This document shows positions 35,029 through 43,366 of a stretch of DNA of 63,441 bases, in pieces (position 1 is the first letter of the stretch; the number at the start of each line of letters is the position of its first letter). This DNA is from Microbacteriaceae bacterium PS02068. GTDB lineage: Bacteria; Actinomycetota; Actinomycetes; Actinomycetales; Microbacteriaceae. The stretch covers positions 1 through 63,441 of the forward strand of contig JASCPF010000012.1 in assembly GCA_029959325.1 (NCBI GenBank). Reading direction: 5' to 3'. The notes beneath the pieces are model-generated. The model ran no database searches and had not been told where the DNA came from. It worked only from the letters and a program-made list of their open reading frames with translations. Position numbers and translations under genes: made by a program.

Positions 35029-35975
35029 ACGCGGTCATGCCTCGATGAGCCGCGCGGTCGACGCGTGGGAGGCTTGCGGGCGTCGGTGTGGCGCAGGAGT
35101 GTGGCTCGGACCCGCGGGGCGAACGCCAGAATTCTCCTACCGAGTTCATCGAGGCCCGCGGACCGGCCGTACCGAAGCCGCACGGGTCGGTCGAGGCCGA
35201 TGACCGCTTCGCGGCCTTCGATGTGAAAAGACGCGCGGACAGCGGCGACGTCGTGCGACGTGCCCGCGGTCACCGCGTTCACCGCTGCTTCGACGAGCGC
35301 GGCGACCTGGATGGGGCCGACGTTCGTGTTCGTGAGGAACCGCTCCGCCCACGGCTCTGTTGTCAGCGCGACGAGACGCACCGCTTCGGGATAGTGGCGC
35401 GCAAGCGCCGTTCGATGAGATACGCCCTCTTGTTCGAGATCGGTGGCGCGAAGAAGGGTCGTGGCGAGTTCCAGTTCGCCGGTGTCGGGGCCGATGCCGC
35501 GTTCCCAGAGCGTGCCTGTGAGGCATCGTTCGGCGCGAAAGAAGTCGGCGTTTCGCGCGAGGTCGCGGTCCGCTCCCGCGTAGTGCCACCTGCGGTGTCG
35601 CGCACACACCGCTCCGATCCGGGTGCGCACCTCGACGGGTTCACCGCCGGTGCATCGCCTGCATTTCGTGACGGCAGACGGCAGGGGCGCGCACATCGGG
35701 CAGTTGTTGTGTCGCCAGTCGGCGTGAATGCAGCGGACGAACAGGCGGTCAGAGCGGCTACCGTCGAAGTACCCGGGAGGGAGGTCGGCGAGTTGTTCGA
35801 CCAGTCGCGGCACGAGTTCTGGTGTCGTGCGCAGAGGCAGCCGCGGGCGCTCGTGACGGAGGGTCGTCCACAGTTCCCCGGCCGGCACGGCGTTGCGGGT
35901 GGTAAGTCTGCGGTAGACGCTGCTGACGGTTTCTCCCGTGAAGGGTTCGATGAGCACGGGGAGCTTCCTCATCAT
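35025..35975 (-). CDS. tniQ: TniQ-type protein, first copy (element 2)
   Basis: 316 residues. LPVLIEPFTGETVSSVYRRLTTRNAVPAGELW is the family start, with zinc-finger residues in FVRCIHADWRHNNCPMCAPLPSAVTKCRRCTGG and FFRAERCLTGTLWERGIGPDTGELELATTLLRA later. Its ATG overlaps the tniB stop (ATGATGA). Shorter at the C-terminus than the element 1 protein. Confidence 0.88.
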   Translation of the reverse strand: MMRKLPVLIEPFTGETVSSVYRRLTTRNAVPAGELWTTLRHERPRLPLRTTPELVPRLVEQLADLPPGYFDGSRSDRLFVRCIHADWRHNNCPMCAPLPSAVTKCRRCTGGEPVEVRTRIGAVCARHRRWHYAGADRDLARNADFFRAERCLTGTLWERGIGPDTGELELATTLLRATDLEQEGVSHRTALARHYPEAVRLVALTTEPWAERFLTNTNVGPIQVAALVEAAVNAVTAGTSHDVAAVRASFHIEGREAVIGLDRPVRLRYGRSAGLDELGRRILAFAPRVRATLLRHTDARKPPTRRPRGSSRHDRV

Positions 35976-37072
35976 TTCGCTCGCGCGGGACGGCCTCGTT
36001 TGGGCCGTGGTGATGGCCGGTTCTCTTCTTCCTCGATCCAGCCTTCCGACTCACGGATTTTCGCCAGCGACGCGAGCACGTCGTCGAGGTCGAGGCGTTC
36101 AGTGTGCTGTTCGATGGCGCGGCGCGCTCCGCGGCGGACGGCTCGGGCGACGCGGCCGATGGAGCCGCGGGATAGGTCGCGGAGTTCAGCAGCGACGGTG
36201 AGGATCTCCGCGTCAGGTTGCGAGATCAAGCACAGTGAGTCTTCGAGGTCGACGAGGATGCGCCCCCACACCGCGGCGTCAGCGGTCTCGCCAGTCCCGT
36301 AGGTGTCGAACTTGACCAGCTCGAATCGGGCCATGATCTGTTCGCCGCGCGAGCCCCAGAACAGGCCGTTGCGGGCGACATCGACACCGGCGTAGACCAT
36401 CGTGCCGGGACACCTCTCGGACAGTTCTTTGAGCGCGTCGGCGACTTGCTCGTTGCCGCGGTAGTGCAGGTCCAGCCGGTGGATGTCGTCGATGATCACG
36501 AGTTCGGTGCGGCATTCGCGCATCACATGGCTCACGCGGCTGAGGAGGACTTCGTAGTTCGCGTTGCGGGAGTACGGGATGGCGTAGAAGTCGGCGAGCT
36601 TGGTGATCATGGTCTTCGCCGTCGCGTGCGTCGGCACGGGCACGTATGCGACGGGGGTCAAGTTGCGTTGCGAGGCCGTGGCGCGCTGGCGTCGGGCTCG
36701 CTCGAACGCCCTGCCGAACTCCTGGACCGCGGTGGTCTTCCCGAGACCTGGCCTGCCAGAGATGATCACGCCGGACTTGCTGGCGTCTGGGGAGCGGTTG
36801 TCGGTTATCGCGTGGCGGATGGCGACCGCGACCCGTCGGAGTGATGGGGTCGCCACCCGGGCGCCGAGGGTCATGTACCGTTCGCGGGCGATGTTGAACA
36901 GCGCTCGCTCCGAGGAGTCCATCGCGTCGTACTCGGCGAGCGTGAGCGGGAGTGTCCGTTGGGCGACGAACTCGACAAACTCGCGCCACCCTTCCTTTGT
37001 GGCGTAGTCGAAGTCGGTCGATGGGGCGTCGAAGTCGAAGTCCCCCAGCAGATCATCGAACATCGCGCTCAC
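35972..37072 (-). CDS. tniB: TniB/TnsC-type AAA+ ATPase (element 2)
   Basis: 366 residues from GTG 37072 overlapping the tniA stop; ATG 37063 is an alternative. Walker A SGRPGLGKTTA (106-113 core), Walker B ELVIIDDIHRLDLHY (Asp195, Asp196) and sensor TMVYAGVDVARNGLFWG. Filament-forming adaptor between TniQ and TniA. The C-terminus is basic (PSPRPKRGRPARAK), which may contact DNA. Confidence 0.92.
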   Translation of the reverse strand: MSAMFDDLLGDFDFDAPSTDFDYATKEGWREFVEFVAQRTLPLTLAEYDAMDSSERALFNIARERYMTLGARVATPSLRRVAVAIRHAITDNRSPDASKSGVIISGRPGLGKTTAVQEFGRAFERARRQRATASQRNLTPVAYVPVPTHATAKTMITKLADFYAIPYSRNANYEVLLSRVSHVMRECRTELVIIDDIHRLDLHYRGNEQVADALKELSERCPGTMVYAGVDVARNGLFWGSRGEQIMARFELVKFDTYGTGETADAAVWGRILVDLEDSLCLISQPDAEILTVAAELRDLSRGSIGRVARAVRRGARRAIEQHTERLDLDDVLASLAKIRESEGWIEEEENRPSPRPKRGRPARAK

Positions 37073-39087
37073 GCCTCATCCGGCGACCGGGTCATCCCGA
37101 ACGGTGCGGCGACCGGCCATGCTGGCTTCGCCGCGACAACATGGAGTTCTTTGTCGCCGAGGTCCCCAGTTGCCGAATGCTCGGCGCCCGGCGGTGCTGT
37201 GGGTGCGATGTGTGGGAGTTGGTTGGTGATCGCCAGCGGGTCCGTCCGTGCGCTTACAGCACGCTTCTTCTGACGCGCCGTCGGCAGCGCGTTGCCCTTG
37301 TACATGAACCGGCGCATCACCTCGTTGAGGTCGTCGGTGCTCGGCTCGTTGTCGCCGCGGGCTGCGGCTTGCGCGCGGGCGACTCGCCAGACCTCGTCGG
37401 CCATCGGGGCGCCGCTGTACGGGGAGCGCCAGTCGAGCGGGAGGAACTGGTCGCCGAGTTCCAGCCACACCGTCATCGGGTTGTAGGGGTCGACGTGGAA
37501 TGGCCACTTGCCTTGTTGCCGGTGGTGCGGTGACCGCTTTTTCCGCAGCGGGCCGAGCTCGGTGGAGTCGTAGACGCGCAGGTCGATGTCGACACCGTAG
37601 TGGTTGATCACACGCCATTCGGTCGGGAGCAGTGCGATGTACTTCTCGGCGGTGAGCGGGACTTGCAGCTCCGGAGCGACTTCGCGGTACGCGGCGACCA
37701 TCTGGTTCGGGGCCAGCATGAGCCGAGGGTTGCGGGGGTCGCGCAGCGCCTTGTGGGGTCGGTTCTGCCAGGTCACCGCGACCCAGTCCTCGAACAGCTC
37801 CTGCAGCTGCTCGAGGGTGAGCAGCTGGCTCGTCGCGATCACCTCGTCTCCACGCATGTCGGGGCTCTGCCCGAGGAACGCGATCGCGTACTGGGTGAAC
37901 TGGTCCTTCACGGTGCGGAACATCCGCTCGATTTTCGCCTTCTGCGTCGGCGTGTACTCCGCGTTAACCGTCAGCGAGATCCCCAGCGTCCGACAGGCAT
38001 CCGAGAAGTGCCGCGACACGTACGACGCGCCACGGTCGGTCGTGATCGACTCCGGGAAGATGTACGGTTGCGCGTCGCGCATTACCTCGAACCGCTCCAC
38101 CATGAGCCCGTCCGTGCCGGTCCACGCCTCCGAGACCTGACGCCGGTTCGCGCGAACTCCGTCGGGACGGGCCGAGTACGGCACCAGAGCACGGGCGAGG
38201 ACCACCACGAGGTCGATGCTGCGAGAACCGACGGTGACAATGCCCGCGAGCACCGAGCGTGATGCCTCACACAGCAACAGGGTGAGATCGGGGCGGATCG
38301 GTTCGCCATCGCATTCGACGAGGATCTCCATCGGGGTCGTGTCGATCAGCACCTGCTCACCGGGTCGCACGCCGGTACGTAATCCGTGCATGTGATCCGG
38401 CTGATTGGCTGTGGTGCGACGTGCGCGGGCGCTGCCCAACGTGTGCTTGCCGGCATCGAGTTCATTCAGCAGCCGGTACATCGTCGCCCGGCTCGGCATC
38501 GGCACGACACCCTCGCCGAAGCGGTCGTCCAGCTCCCTGCGGACGAGCCAGATCAATCGCGTCCCGGTGCCGGTCGACTTCCGCTCCTGCCCAGCCTGGA
38601 CGGTCAGAATCGCGTCGATCAGGCGCTCGTCGTAGGAGCGCCCGGGCATGTCGGCGAGGCCGTGGCGACGTCGATCGAGAAGACCGCTGACCCCGAACTC
38701 TTCGAGGGCGCGTTGCTGACGCGAGACCTTGACCGGGCCGTAGCCGGTTCCGAGACGACGGTTGACGTCGTCGATAACTTGCTGCCGCGCCGCGGGCTTG
38801 GTCACGCCTGCCGCCACGAGCTTGTCGAACCGGGCGAGTTCCTCCAGCCACACGTCGACGATCTTGCGATCGCGCGCGTCGAGATCCTGCAGGCTGCGCA
38901 GGTCCAGCAGTGACCGCAGGGATGCGGGAGCGGCAGGTTCCGCTTGGTGCCGCAGGTCCGCGGCGAGCACCTCCACGTCGTCTCCATCCCCGTCGACGGC
39001 GCGCAGGGTCAGGTAGGTGGGCCGGATCGCAACGACCTGGTGACTTCCGCCCTGCCACCGGATGATGTCGCCAGGATGAACGCTCAT
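37069..39087 (-). CDS. tniA: DDE transposase TniA/TnsB type (element 2)
   Basis: 672 residues from ATG 39087 (ATGA overlap with tnsA). N-terminal helix-turn-helix region to about residue 235. Catalytic Asp249 (EQVLIDTTPMEIL), Asp351 (ESITTDRGASYV) and Glu387 (TQKAKIERMFRT), again 35 residues between the last two. C-terminal beta-barrel with ALLPTEWRVINHYGVDIDLRVYDS and a long basic tail. Clearly diverged from the element 1 and element 3 proteins, so the elements are not recent copies of one another. Confidence 0.93.
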   Translation of the reverse strand: MSVHPGDIIRWQGGSHQVVAIRPTYLTLRAVDGDGDDVEVLAADLRHQAEPAAPASLRSLLDLRSLQDLDARDRKIVDVWLEELARFDKLVAAGVTKPAARQQVIDDVNRRLGTGYGPVKVSRQQRALEEFGVSGLLDRRRHGLADMPGRSYDERLIDAILTVQAGQERKSTGTGTRLIWLVRRELDDRFGEGVVPMPSRATMYRLLNELDAGKHTLGSARARRTTANQPDHMHGLRTGVRPGEQVLIDTTPMEILVECDGEPIRPDLTLLLCEASRSVLAGIVTVGSRSIDLVVVLARALVPYSARPDGVRANRRQVSEAWTGTDGLMVERFEVMRDAQPYIFPESITTDRGASYVSRHFSDACRTLGISLTVNAEYTPTQKAKIERMFRTVKDQFTQYAIAFLGQSPDMRGDEVIATSQLLTLEQLQELFEDWVAVTWQNRPHKALRDPRNPRLMLAPNQMVAAYREVAPELQVPLTAEKYIALLPTEWRVINHYGVDIDLRVYDSTELGPLRKKRSPHHRQQGKWPFHVDPYNPMTVWLELGDQFLPLDWRSPYSGAPMADEVWRVARAQAAARGDNEPSTDDLNEVMRRFMYKGNALPTARQKKRAVSARTDPLAITNQLPHIAPTAPPGAEHSATGDLGDKELHVVAAKPAWPVAAPFGMTRSPDEA

Positions 39088-39827
39088 GACCCGCCCTCCA
39101 GATCGACAACGGTCGCCATCGACAAGGGACGGTGTAGATCCGCCTGCGCCACCCCGCTCCACACGAGTGCATACGCGGCGCCGACACCTGAGCGAGCAAC
39201 GCCACCGAGGGCCGCCGCGAGCGAGCCCAGACTCATCCGACCGGTGAGCCCGAGCGCGGCGATGTCGACGCCCTCCAGCCACGCAGGCTCGCGGTACCGA
39301 AGCAGGAAGCGCAGATTCGCCTGGGTGGCGCCGGGAAGCTGATCGAAGACGAGATAGGACCACCCCAGTGCGGCAGCAAGGCGACGAGTGAGTTCGAACT
39401 TCATGCTGTCCTCGGGCTTGATCAGTTCGACCGGCCTCACGTCGACGAGCAGCGCACTCCCATCGGAGCGGCGCACGAAATAGTCGGGCGCGTGGGAGCG
39501 CTTCGGTGACCGCCAGCGGATCCACATCGGCTGGCTCGCCACCCCGACGACATCCCCCGTCCGGTCCAGCGAGGTCAGGAACGAGCGCTCCCAGAACGAC
39601 TCGAACGGAATGTGCCGGCCCGTCGAGGCCATCCACAGCTTGCCCTCGAAGTTGCGCTTGCCCGGCCACGACGGGAACTCGCGAACCGGATCCGCATCCT
39701 CGAACATCACGCGCGCCGCGTCGACGGGGTCTGCGTGCTGGAGGAGGCCGTGTCTGGAAAACTCGATCGTGGCCGCGAGTGCGTTCGTCCCGTCGATCGC
39801 GGCGAGCCAGTCTTGGGTCAAGGTCAC
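39084..39827 (-). CDS. tnsA: TnsA-type endonuclease (element 2)
   Basis: 247 residues from GTG 39827 with a GAAGGGAGAG ribosome-binding site. Core motifs RHIPFESFWERSFL (Glu), SHAPDYFVRRS (Asp) and ALLVDVRPVELIK (Asp, with Arg in place of the usual Lys). It is the first gene of the element 2 operon, and the transposase-binding repeats of the right end begin 119 bp upstream. Confidence 0.87.
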   Translation of the reverse strand: MTLTQDWLAAIDGTNALAATIEFSRHGLLQHADPVDAARVMFEDADPVREFPSWPGKRNFEGKLWMASTGRHIPFESFWERSFLTSLDRTGDVVGVASQPMWIRWRSPKRSHAPDYFVRRSDGSALLVDVRPVELIKPEDSMKFELTRRLAAALGWSYLVFDQLPGATQANLRFLLRYREPAWLEGVDIAALGLTGRMSLGSLAAALGGVARSGVGAAYALVWSGVAQADLHRPLSMATVVDLEGGS

Positions 39828-39945
39828 GGAGAACTCTCCCTTCCGGAGAATCCCGCACCCGATCAGAGCGCTCCGGTGGAACCTCCCGGCTTGAACCGCA
39901 AGCTACTCCCGCCTCGGAGCAGAGCTACGCGGCGCGCCGCTCTCC

Positions 39946-40020
39946 CGACAACTGGAGTGAGAATCCGACAACTGGAGTGAGACGACTGGACAGGTCCGTG
40001 AGAATCGGACAACTGGAGTG
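39946..40020. repeat. right-end transposase-binding repeats of element 2 with element 3 target duplication
   Basis: CGACAACTGGAGTGAGA at 39946-39962 and 39966-39982, and CGGACAACTGGAGTG from 40006 broken at 40020 by element 3. Its continuation AGACACGACA resumes at 52212. The last five bases, GAGTG (40016-40020), are the left copy of the element 3 target duplication, repeated at 52207-52211. Confidence 0.9.
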
Positions 40021-40212
40021 TGTCCGATGACAATGAATCTGTCGTCTGTGCCATTGATCTTGTGGCGAGATTCCGCGAATCTATAGGGCCGCTGACAGGG
40101 CGGGATCGTCCTCGATGTTTTTGCGTGCCATTGATTCTGTAGTTCGCCGGAGGTTGGCGCTGGCGCTGAGTTGGTGTTCCGTAAGGCGTACCTGAGCGCT
40201 CTTTTTCAACGG
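40021..40212. repeat. left end of element 3 with binding repeats
   Basis: After the terminus, GTGCCATTGATCTTGTGG (from 40049) and GTGCCATTGATTCTGT (40125-40140) repeat the unit also found inverted in the right end. No gene lies here. Confidence 0.85.
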
Positions 40213-40282
40213 GGGGACTGCTGCACGAGTAGGTGACATCTGATCTGGCTTGCCCGTGGGGTTGGCCTGGAAGGGTGTTGCT

Positions 40283-40615
40283 GTGCCCAAGCCCTACCCG
40301 AGCGAGTTCCGTGACGACGTCGTGCGCGTCGCGCGTAACCGCGAGCCCGGAGTGACGATCGAGCAGATCGCTAAAGACTTCGGCGTCCACCCCATGACCC
40401 TGCAGAAGTGGTTGCAGCGTTCGAAGATCGAAAGTGGTTCCGCGCCCGGCGTGACGCGCACCGAGTCCGCCGAGCTGCGCGAGGCGCGGAAGCGGATTCG
40501 GCTCCTCGAGCAGGAGAACGAGGTCCTGCGGAGGGCGGCGGCGTATCTGTCGCAAGCGAACCTGCCGGGAAAAGGACGCTTCTATGCCTTCCTGTCAAGT
40601 CATGCGGGTGCGTAG
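40283..40615 (+). pseudogene. IS3-family orfA, 3' end replaced by IS110 sequence
   Basis: From GTG 40283: VPKPYPSEFRDDVVRVARNR, VTIEQIAKDFGVHPMTLQKWLQRSKI (helix-turn-helix) and ESAELREARKRIRLLEQENEVLRRAAAYLSQANLPGKG (leucine zipper). Native coding ends near 40584 within GKGRFY. The last dozen residues (AFLSSHAGA) are read from the IS110 end. The natural continuation FYPLVTELAE resumes at 41904. Confidence 0.85.
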
Positions 40616-41641
40616 TTCTCGGTAAAGGGCGCGGCAGACGTAGCGTTTGAGGCAGCGGCGTATCTCGCGTTTGGAGAGCCCTTCCGCGCGTCGTCGTTCT
40701 GCGTAGGTGCGGGTGGCGGGGTCGTAGCTCAGTCGGCTGCGGACGATCACGTCGACGGCGCGATTGAGTTGCCGGTCGCCAGACCGGGAGAGCCGGTGTC
40801 GGGTGGTGTTTCCGGAAGAGGCTGGCAGCGGTGCGATACCCCCGAGCGAGGCGAACGCTGCTTCGGAGCGGACTCGTCCATGGTGGGAGTAGGACGTGAC
40901 CAGGATCGCGCCGGTGACCGGGCCGACTCCCGGGATGCTCTGCAGTCCGGGAGCAAGCGCCTCAGTGAGTGCAGCGAGGTCTTTGTGGTTGTTATGCAGG
41001 AGGGCTGATTGTTCCAGGACGGTCGTGGCGAGACGCTTGGCTTCCGTTCGAAAGACTCGAGTGGCGCCGGCGTCCCGTGTGACTCTCCATCCAGCGATAG
41101 TGGCGATCTGCGCGTCTGTGATCGGCTTGCGTGCGTCGATGCCGAGCTCGAAGCTGCGTAGCAGTGCGGTCAGCGCGTTCCTGTTCGCGGTCCGTTGCTG
41201 GTCCATCAAAGACCTGGCAGCGAGGAGCACCCGCAGCGCGGAGCGGTCCCCGGTGCGGCGGGGTTGCGCGAGCATCGCGATGTCTTCCCCAAGAACGACT
41301 CGTGCGGCCGCTTCCGCATCGATCGGGTCCGACTTCCCCGTTCTCGCGCGCGACGGCCGGGACAGGGGTCGGATCTCGGCGACCTCGATCCCGGTTGCGG
41401 TGAGCGCCGCGGTAATGCCAGCACCGTAGGACGATGTTCCCTCGACCGCGGCGAGCACTGTCGTTCCTTTCGAGCGCCGTACGACCCAGCCGATCGCGCG
41501 GCTGTTTCCCGCCTTCGTCGTTGGGAAGGCGGCCGTGTCGATCACGGTGCCGGTGCGGGCGTCGATGACGCAGTAGGTGTGGGTTCTTGCATGCGTATCG
41601 ATACCGACGATGTGCTCGAAGTGATCTGCGACGCTCGTCAT
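40595..41641 (-). CDS. IS110-family DEDD recombinase
   Basis: 348 residues from ATG 41641 with AAGGAGGAG upstream. The RuvC-like domain has IVGIDTHARTHTYCVID, AAVEGTSSYGAGITAAL and KSDPIDAEAAARVVL (Asp/Glu/Asp/Asp set). The C-terminal Tnp20 domain has LQSIPGVGPVTGAILVTSYS, FASLGGIAPLPASSGNTTRHRLSRSGDRQLNRAVDVIVRSRL with the catalytic Ser region. It acts as an RNA-guided recombinase with a bridge RNA. Confidence 0.94.
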   Translation of the reverse strand: MTSVADHFEHIVGIDTHARTHTYCVIDARTGTVIDTAAFPTTKAGNSRAIGWVVRRSKGTTVLAAVEGTSSYGAGITAALTATGIEVAEIRPLSRPSRARTGKSDPIDAEAAARVVLGEDIAMLAQPRRTGDRSALRVLLAARSLMDQQRTANRNALTALLRSFELGIDARKPITDAQIATIAGWRVTRDAGATRVFRTEAKRLATTVLEQSALLHNNHKDLAALTEALAPGLQSIPGVGPVTGAILVTSYSHHGRVRSEAAFASLGGIAPLPASSGNTTRHRLSRSGDRQLNRAVDVIVRSRLSYDPATRTYAERRRAEGLSKREIRRCLKRYVCRALYRELRTRMT

Positions 41642-41699
41642 GGTGAGCTCCTCCTTGAGTGGTCCAGCGATAGCGGGGCTGGCTCGGGGTCGCTCAGAG

Positions 41700-41895
41700 A
41701 CACATCTGTAATGAGTCACGCCGCGGACGGCGGACAGGCTTCTAATCAAGGCATCTGCGCGGAGAGTCCGAGCCGCAGCTCGGTCGCGGACACGTCCTTT
41801 TCAAGACACCACCGTGGGAGGTGGGTCGTTTCTACCCGGAGCCACACGACCGAACTGAGGTTCAGCCTTTCAGCAGGCCGCGGGCCCGCCATGAC
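41700..41895 (-). ncRNA. IS110 bridge RNA (predicted)
   Basis: Lies between the element end and the recombinase start, transcribed with it. The target-binding loop is closed by an outer stem (AGTTCGGTCG with CGACCGAGCT, one G-U) and contains an inner hairpin CCACC/GGTGG. Its left guide (41824-41838) matches the host site around 40574-40584 plus the resumed sequence at 41904 at 13 of 15 positions. Its right guide (41793-41802) is a perfect inverse match to GAAAAGGACG at 40569-40578. The donor loop has an inner CGCCG/CGGCG hairpin and a guide (41706-41713) that perfectly matches, inverted, the element end CATTACAG at 41896-41903. Confidence 0.8.
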
Positions 41896-41908
41896 CATTA
41901 CAGTTCTA

Positions 41909-42804
41909 CCCGCTCGTGACAGAGCTCGCCGAATCGGGGATCCCCGTGACGGTGACGTGTCGGGTCCTCAAGCTCTCCCGCCAGCCCTACTACCGGGTGG
42001 CTGGCCGCTCCAATCACGCCCAGCGAGGTGGTGGAGGCGTATCGCGCGAACGCGCTGTTCGATGCTCACAAGGACGACCCCGAGTTCGGGCACCGGCTGC
42101 TGGCCGATGAGGCCGCAGAGGCGGGCGAAGTCATGGCGGATCGGACGGCATGGCGGATCGCGTCGAGCAACGGCTGGTTCAGCGCGTTCGGGAAACCCAA
42201 GCGAGGCAAGGGTCGCCGGCCCGGACCGCCCGTCCACGACGACCTCTGCGCCGTGGTCGACGAGGACGGGCGGGTCCGTCACGTGTTTGCCGCAGACGAG
42301 CCGAACGAACTTTGGCTCACCGACATCACGGAGCACAGAACTGCGGAAGGCAAGCTCTACCTCTGCGCGATCAAGGACGTGTTCTCAGGTCGGATCGTGG
42401 GCTACTCCATCGACTCGAGAATGAAGTCCCGCCTGGCAGTCCAAGCCCTCGAGAACGCTGTCGCGATGCGCGGCGACGTCGCCGGCTGCATCGTCCACAG
42501 CGACAGGGGCAGTCAATTTCGAAGCCGGAAATTCCTTCGTGCTCTGACTCGTCACCGAATGGTCGGATCGATGGGCAGAGTCGGCTCCAGCGGAGACAAC
42601 GCCGCCATGGAATCCTTCTTCGCCCTGCTGCAGAAGAACGTCCTCGACCGCCGCTCCTGGACCACCCGCGAACAGCTGCGCATCGCGATCGTGACCTGGA
42701 TCGAGCGGACCTACCACCGGCGTCGTCGCCAACCCCGCCTCGGCCGTTTGACGCCCATCGAGTTCGAGACCATCATGAACACGACCGTCGCACTGGCGGC
42801 GTGA
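41909..42804 (+). pseudogene. IS3-family orfB (DDE transposase), 5' cut off and frameshifted
   Basis: Frame 1 gives YPLVTELAESGIPVTVTCRVLKLSRQPYYR. A run of three G near 41994-41996 holds one base too many. Frame 2 then continues LAAPITPSEVVEAYRANALFDAHKDDPEFGHRLLADEA through the rve core NELWLTDITEH (Asp), IVHSDRGSQFRS (Asp) and GDNAAMESFFALLQKNVL (Glu) to the stop at 42804. Apart from the frameshift and IS110, the catalytic set is intact, so decay is recent. Confidence 0.88.
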
Positions 42805-42838
42805 CTACAACCTGTCACCTAACCGTGCAGCAGTCCCA

Positions 42839-42960
42839 TGGGTTGTCATCGGACACGTGATGTCCCCCGGCTTGTCTGGGTGTTGCGCGGCATGGTGTCG
42901 GAGGTGTTGCTGTCCGATGACAGTGATTCTGTAGTTTTTGCCAGTGATTTTGTGGTCGGT
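42839..42960. repeat. two extra element-3-type termini
   Basis: TTGTCATCGGACA (42842-42854) is an inverted copy of the terminus TGTCCGATGACAA. TGTCCGATGACAGTGATTCT starts a direct copy at 42911 with further repeat-like sequence (GCCAGTGATTTTGTGG). Neither is flanked by a matching 5-bp duplication. Probably remnants of another related element or of a self-insertion. Confidence 0.75.
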
Positions 42961-43366
42961 TACCGCGTGTTCTCGGATGCTCCCGTGAGTAAGCTCGCCT
43001 CGTTGGGCGTCGCTCGTGACAACGTGCTGGTGGTTCGCCGTAGCGACACTCGCCATGGTCAGTCTCGCTCGCGCGCCGATGGCGGCATCCCTACCGGTCG
43101 TAGACCTGGCGCCGGTGATCGAGTCTGGCTTCGATGACGATCAGCTCCTCGCCGAACAATCTCCGTCACCGGGTAGTCACCCGTGCGGACGCGTAAAATT
43201 CTCCTGCTAGCGGACGAGCTTCTGCACCCCCGTGCGGCCTCGCCTTGTCTTGCGGATCCGCGATCGCGTCGCGAGGGCAACCACACATCGATCGGCAGAA
43301 ACGCGGATGCGTTGTCAACGACCTGTGCTCCGCTCGCCCCGCGGGTGTTGGTCCGCAACACGCACG
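42961..43366. other. region without a recognisable gene
   Basis: Short overlapping frames exist on both strands, but none has a convincing start, family resemblance or codon pattern. Base composition is lower in GC than the chromosome. Likely debris between the IS remnants and the peptide/ABC operon. Confidence 0.5.

Larger units (their letters stand above)
40585..41908 (-). mobile_element. IS110-family element inserted in the IS3 transposase
   Basis: Removing about 1324 bp restores the IS3 reading frame. TTCTA occurs at both junctions (40580-40584 and 41904-41908), so the true ends are ambiguous within five bases. No inverted termini are present, as expected for IS110. The element holds one transposase gene and a 260-bp 5' non-coding part. 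Confidence 0.88.
40213..42838 (+). mobile_element. IS3-family element, disrupted by IS110 and frameshifted
   Basis: Inverted ends GGGACTGCTGCACG plus TAGGTGACA are readable at about 40214 (forward) and 42837 (reverse). Inside are an orfA with helix-turn-helix and leucine zipper and an orfB with the DDE core, separated by an IS110-family insertion and with a one-base frameshift in orfB. No clear 3-4 bp target duplication is visible, so the exact borders are approximate. The element is inactive. Confidence 0.8.

Noticed and set aside
40213..42838. Target-site duplication of the IS3-family element
   Set aside because: Bases next to the inverted ends (GGG on the left, ATG on the right) do not match, so exact borders were not claimed.
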